Assembly: GCF_905147045.1 (NCBI RefSeq)
Contig: NC_065889.1
Coordinates: forward strand, 4,965,001 to 5,029,000
From: Nymphalis io
Lineage: Eukaryota; Arthropoda; Insecta; Lepidoptera; Nymphalidae
Direction of reading: 5' to 3'
DNA length: 64,000 bases
Positions 61,097-64,000 of the stretch are shown in pieces. The position numbers and the translations under genes were made by a program. The notes under the pieces are model-generated. The model saw only the letters and a list, made by a program, of their open reading frames with translations, had not been told where the DNA came from and ran no database searches. Within the stretch, counting starts at the first letter, position 1; each line of letters opens with the position of its first letter.

Positions 61097-64000
61097 GTAA
61101 GTCCGTCTACTACTGAATTAGCCAAGTTTTGGAATTCACAACATTTTTTCAACGGTCGCTGTTAATAAATTGTTAAAGTGATTAATATTAACTTGTATGA
61201 ATATATATTTCCGTTTTTGTAATTAACTTAGTGATAAATAGAAAGTTGTTTAACTTTATATACTTCTTTACTTAGTAGGTAACTACGTATATTTAGAATA
61301 AGTACTTTCATAAACAGTAGAAGTGGTTATTTTCCAAATATTCGCTTATACAAAATATGTGCGCTAGAGCTCAAGCCCCAAAATAATATAAAACTCGCTT
61401 TATAAATTTAAAACTTCTAGGCTCAACCATAGTAAAATCGGCATTAATTCGTAACTACTTCAAGTTCTCAACCGACATAAAGTGAAAAGTTTACTTTGAA
61501 TATTTAAATATTTAAATTGCTTGTGTATTTGAGACAGTAATATGTTAATTAATATTTTAACTATCTGAATATTAATAAAGAAGCATCATTTTTAGAATGT
61601 ACTCTTATGACATAATTTACAGAAGTAATTTGTAAAGATATTTCACATTAAATTTAGAGAATATTATGTAAATCAGAATTTAAAAAATATATATCAATTA
61701 TGTTTTCATTTTAAATCATAGGGTATATTTTTTAGAAATTAATTTAGATAGGCCTATATAATTAAAAAGTTTTTGTTTCAAACAAATATTTTGTCCTTTT
61801 ATTATGTTATACATGATAAAGATTTTATTTTTACCATTCTATCGTATCTGAGTTGGTAAACATATTCAAAAGTTATTTATTGTATAAGTAGATAGGCAAT
61901 AAATTATTTATATCATAAGGTATCCTTGCTATATGTGTTATAAAATGCTCATACTTATAGAGAGTTCAAAATGTTCTTTATTTGATTATGCTCATATAAT
62001 TACTTCTGAATAGTTTTGTTACAGTATGTAATAAACTTTTAAACCTACATAGTATATAATTATATTGTTCAGCTGCTCGGCAAGGTTTCACCCGTATTAA
62101 ATGTTACTGTTATGCCCCCGTGTCATTGGTCATTGTTTGGTATTATATATACTCAATAACCTTTCATGATTAACAGGTCATCTGAGGAAAATATAATTTT
62201 TCATCGGACAGATAAATCCTGAGATTACCACTTTTAAACAAAAAACCCAAATGTTTCAGCTTCATGTATTTCAGTATAGATATGTAACAATACTTTTATT
62301 TCCTTCACTGAGCAAGATGTATGTTATGGGACGTTAGTAATCAATTTCAATTCCATTCATAGAAGTATTTAGGTCTATCTTCATAACAATTAGAGCAACA
62401 GTTTCATTATTTATTGGTGAATGAAGACAATCGGTAGGTATATAAATATACATGATTATTTTAAATGTAGTCTGTCAATAATAAGTAGTAAAATATTTAT
62501 TTAATGAATCAAAAAAATTAAAAATGATGTTTTGAGTTAAACTTTAATAATTAGACCCTGATTCTTTTGTGTGAGTTTTATGATTGTAGATTGTTGAAAT
62601 TTTACCAAGTATTAATGACTTTCGAAACATATATATCATATTGTGTAAGCATTTTTCAGGCAAAATATTTATCAGACTAAGATTTTGGTAAATTATTCTG
62701 TACGTTTACTGCATAATTATCGTGACCTTACACAGTAATGATATAAAGCATGTAATAGCAATTGTGTGAAAATACAATAGATTAGAAAAAAATCTTTTGG
62801 GGATCGAAGGTATTATGTATATGTATTATATATTCTTGTAAACAATTAAGGTTTTCCAATAAATCTATTAGGCCAAATGCAAAATGTTATAAGACGTTAA
62901 TAGCTTATTATCATTTTCGAGAATTAGCAAGCTGAAGTCATAGTCAATTATTTAATTGCCTCCGATTTTTTGTAGACGCCTTTTTTTTAAATTTACTAAT
63001 TGACCTATAACAGTATTACAAGCATTCGTCCTTTCCTTCTACTTACGTTAACATGATTAGCTAATGGCGTATATCTCATAATACAGGTACAACATGACTA
63101 TATAGCCTGTGTCTGTCTTGAAACATAAGCAATCTTTAAGGTGACAATTCTATGTTAATAGGATTAGATTTTTTCGTGAATCAGCAAAAAAAAAAAATAC
63201 ACAATTCTATATTACAAACGTAACATTCGTCGTTGATTAATTATATGCGGCGTAAAATCATTCTTTTTTACTAAGAATCAACCTACTTAAATATATTTGC
63301 GAAACATTTCTTAAAATAACAATAATGTCACTGGAATCCTCCCAATGTTTTTAGCGATGTTCGGACGCGTAAACACAGTGCTCTACTAATTTATCTCAAA
63401 TTCTATATACATCGCTCCAATTAAAAACTCGACTTTTTGACTGTTTCAGGTCAACGCCCTATGTATGTAGTTGTTATGTTTATAAAACATTATAGAATAA
63501 GTAACGTTGCGTTCATACTGAAACTAGAGTGTGAATGGTCAGTTGGCAAGATGCAAGGCCGATTACTACGGCCAGTCCGCATTCCTCATTCTACTTACTT
63601 GTTGTGAAATGAGCCTATCTGTTACCTATATGCCGTTAGATATAAACAACCTATCATTAAATAGTATGAAATGTATTACGGTAAATGCATAAACTTTTAT
63701 TTATTGCACGCACGAGCAGCTGTGCACTTGTAAAGATTGAGAGTACATTAGCGTAGATCGAAATAAAGCATGACGTAATCACGGTCAGTATAACCGGTAT
63801 GAAAAATAACATCACGTAAAATGTGACATTTATTATTTATCATGTAACAATTAATTTTATTGCTCTGTTTGTTAGCTAACAATTAAATATTAAAAGCAGG
63901 TGTCACACAATTGAATTATCTTGGGCCGTCCGTGAACTAGTTCGCTTAGCGTTTTGTAACCGCGACCTGGAAACCCGCCATAGTTGGATAGGCACCGTGA
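61097..64000 (+). other. Putative first intron of the F-BAR gene, running off the window
   Basis: AT-rich with no coding exon or repeat copy recognised. If the gene call at 61073 is right, this is the start of a first intron of at least 2.9 kb. Confidence 0.45.

Overview
The window is AT-rich insect nuclear DNA, most likely from a butterfly or moth. It has spliced genes with short GT-AG introns, several poly-A or tRNA-derived short repeats of a type common in lepidopteran genomes, RTE and Jockey/CR1-like non-LTR retrotransposons, a mariner and a TIR-bearing MITE. All exon models below were read by eye from reading frame, splice signals and phase continuity. Nothing was aligned to a database.

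Layout. 1-22 kb is a decaying tandem array of small secreted chitin-binding (peritrophin-A/CBM14) genes. One member is intact (12833-14817, three chitin-binding domains). Around it lie broken or partial relatives: 1765-2888, 3107-9628, an orphan last exon at 12238-12510, an exon-1-plus-promoter stub at 17833-18345 and a wreck at 20658-21837. Retrotransposons and SINEs have landed among and inside them. 23-27 kb holds a ZAD/C2H2 zinc-finger gene (+) converging on a PPIL3 cyclophilin gene (-). 27.4-34.2 kb is a transposon block: a Jockey-like element inside a SINE, a mariner fragment plus a near-complete mariner, and a MITE with perfect 30-bp inverted ends. 34.5-46.6 kb is a complete 16-coding-exon sarcosine dehydrogenase gene (-). 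48.6-55.8 kb is a complete 12-coding-exon myotubularin (MTM1/MTMR2-type) phosphoinositide phosphatase gene (-). Divergent from it, 56.9-60.4 kb is an 11-coding-exon leucine-rich-repeat gene matching DRC5/TCTE1 of the axonemal nexin-dynein regulatory complex. From 61.07 kb the first coding exon of what looks like a Cip4/Toca-type F-BAR gene starts and runs off the window as intron.

The host genes are unrelated housekeeping, metabolic or structural loci and do not form a pathway; only the peritrophin relatives are a family. The observations most worth following are: a consensus RFX X-box just upstream of the ciliary gene DRC5; two ~50-bp perfect palindromes 1.4 kb apart in and near the SARDH 5' region; the copy-and-collapse history of the peritrophin array; and a retrotransposon with an intact long ORF but a substituted endonuclease catalytic residue. 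I did not find an operon-like or defence-like novel system, and none is claimed.
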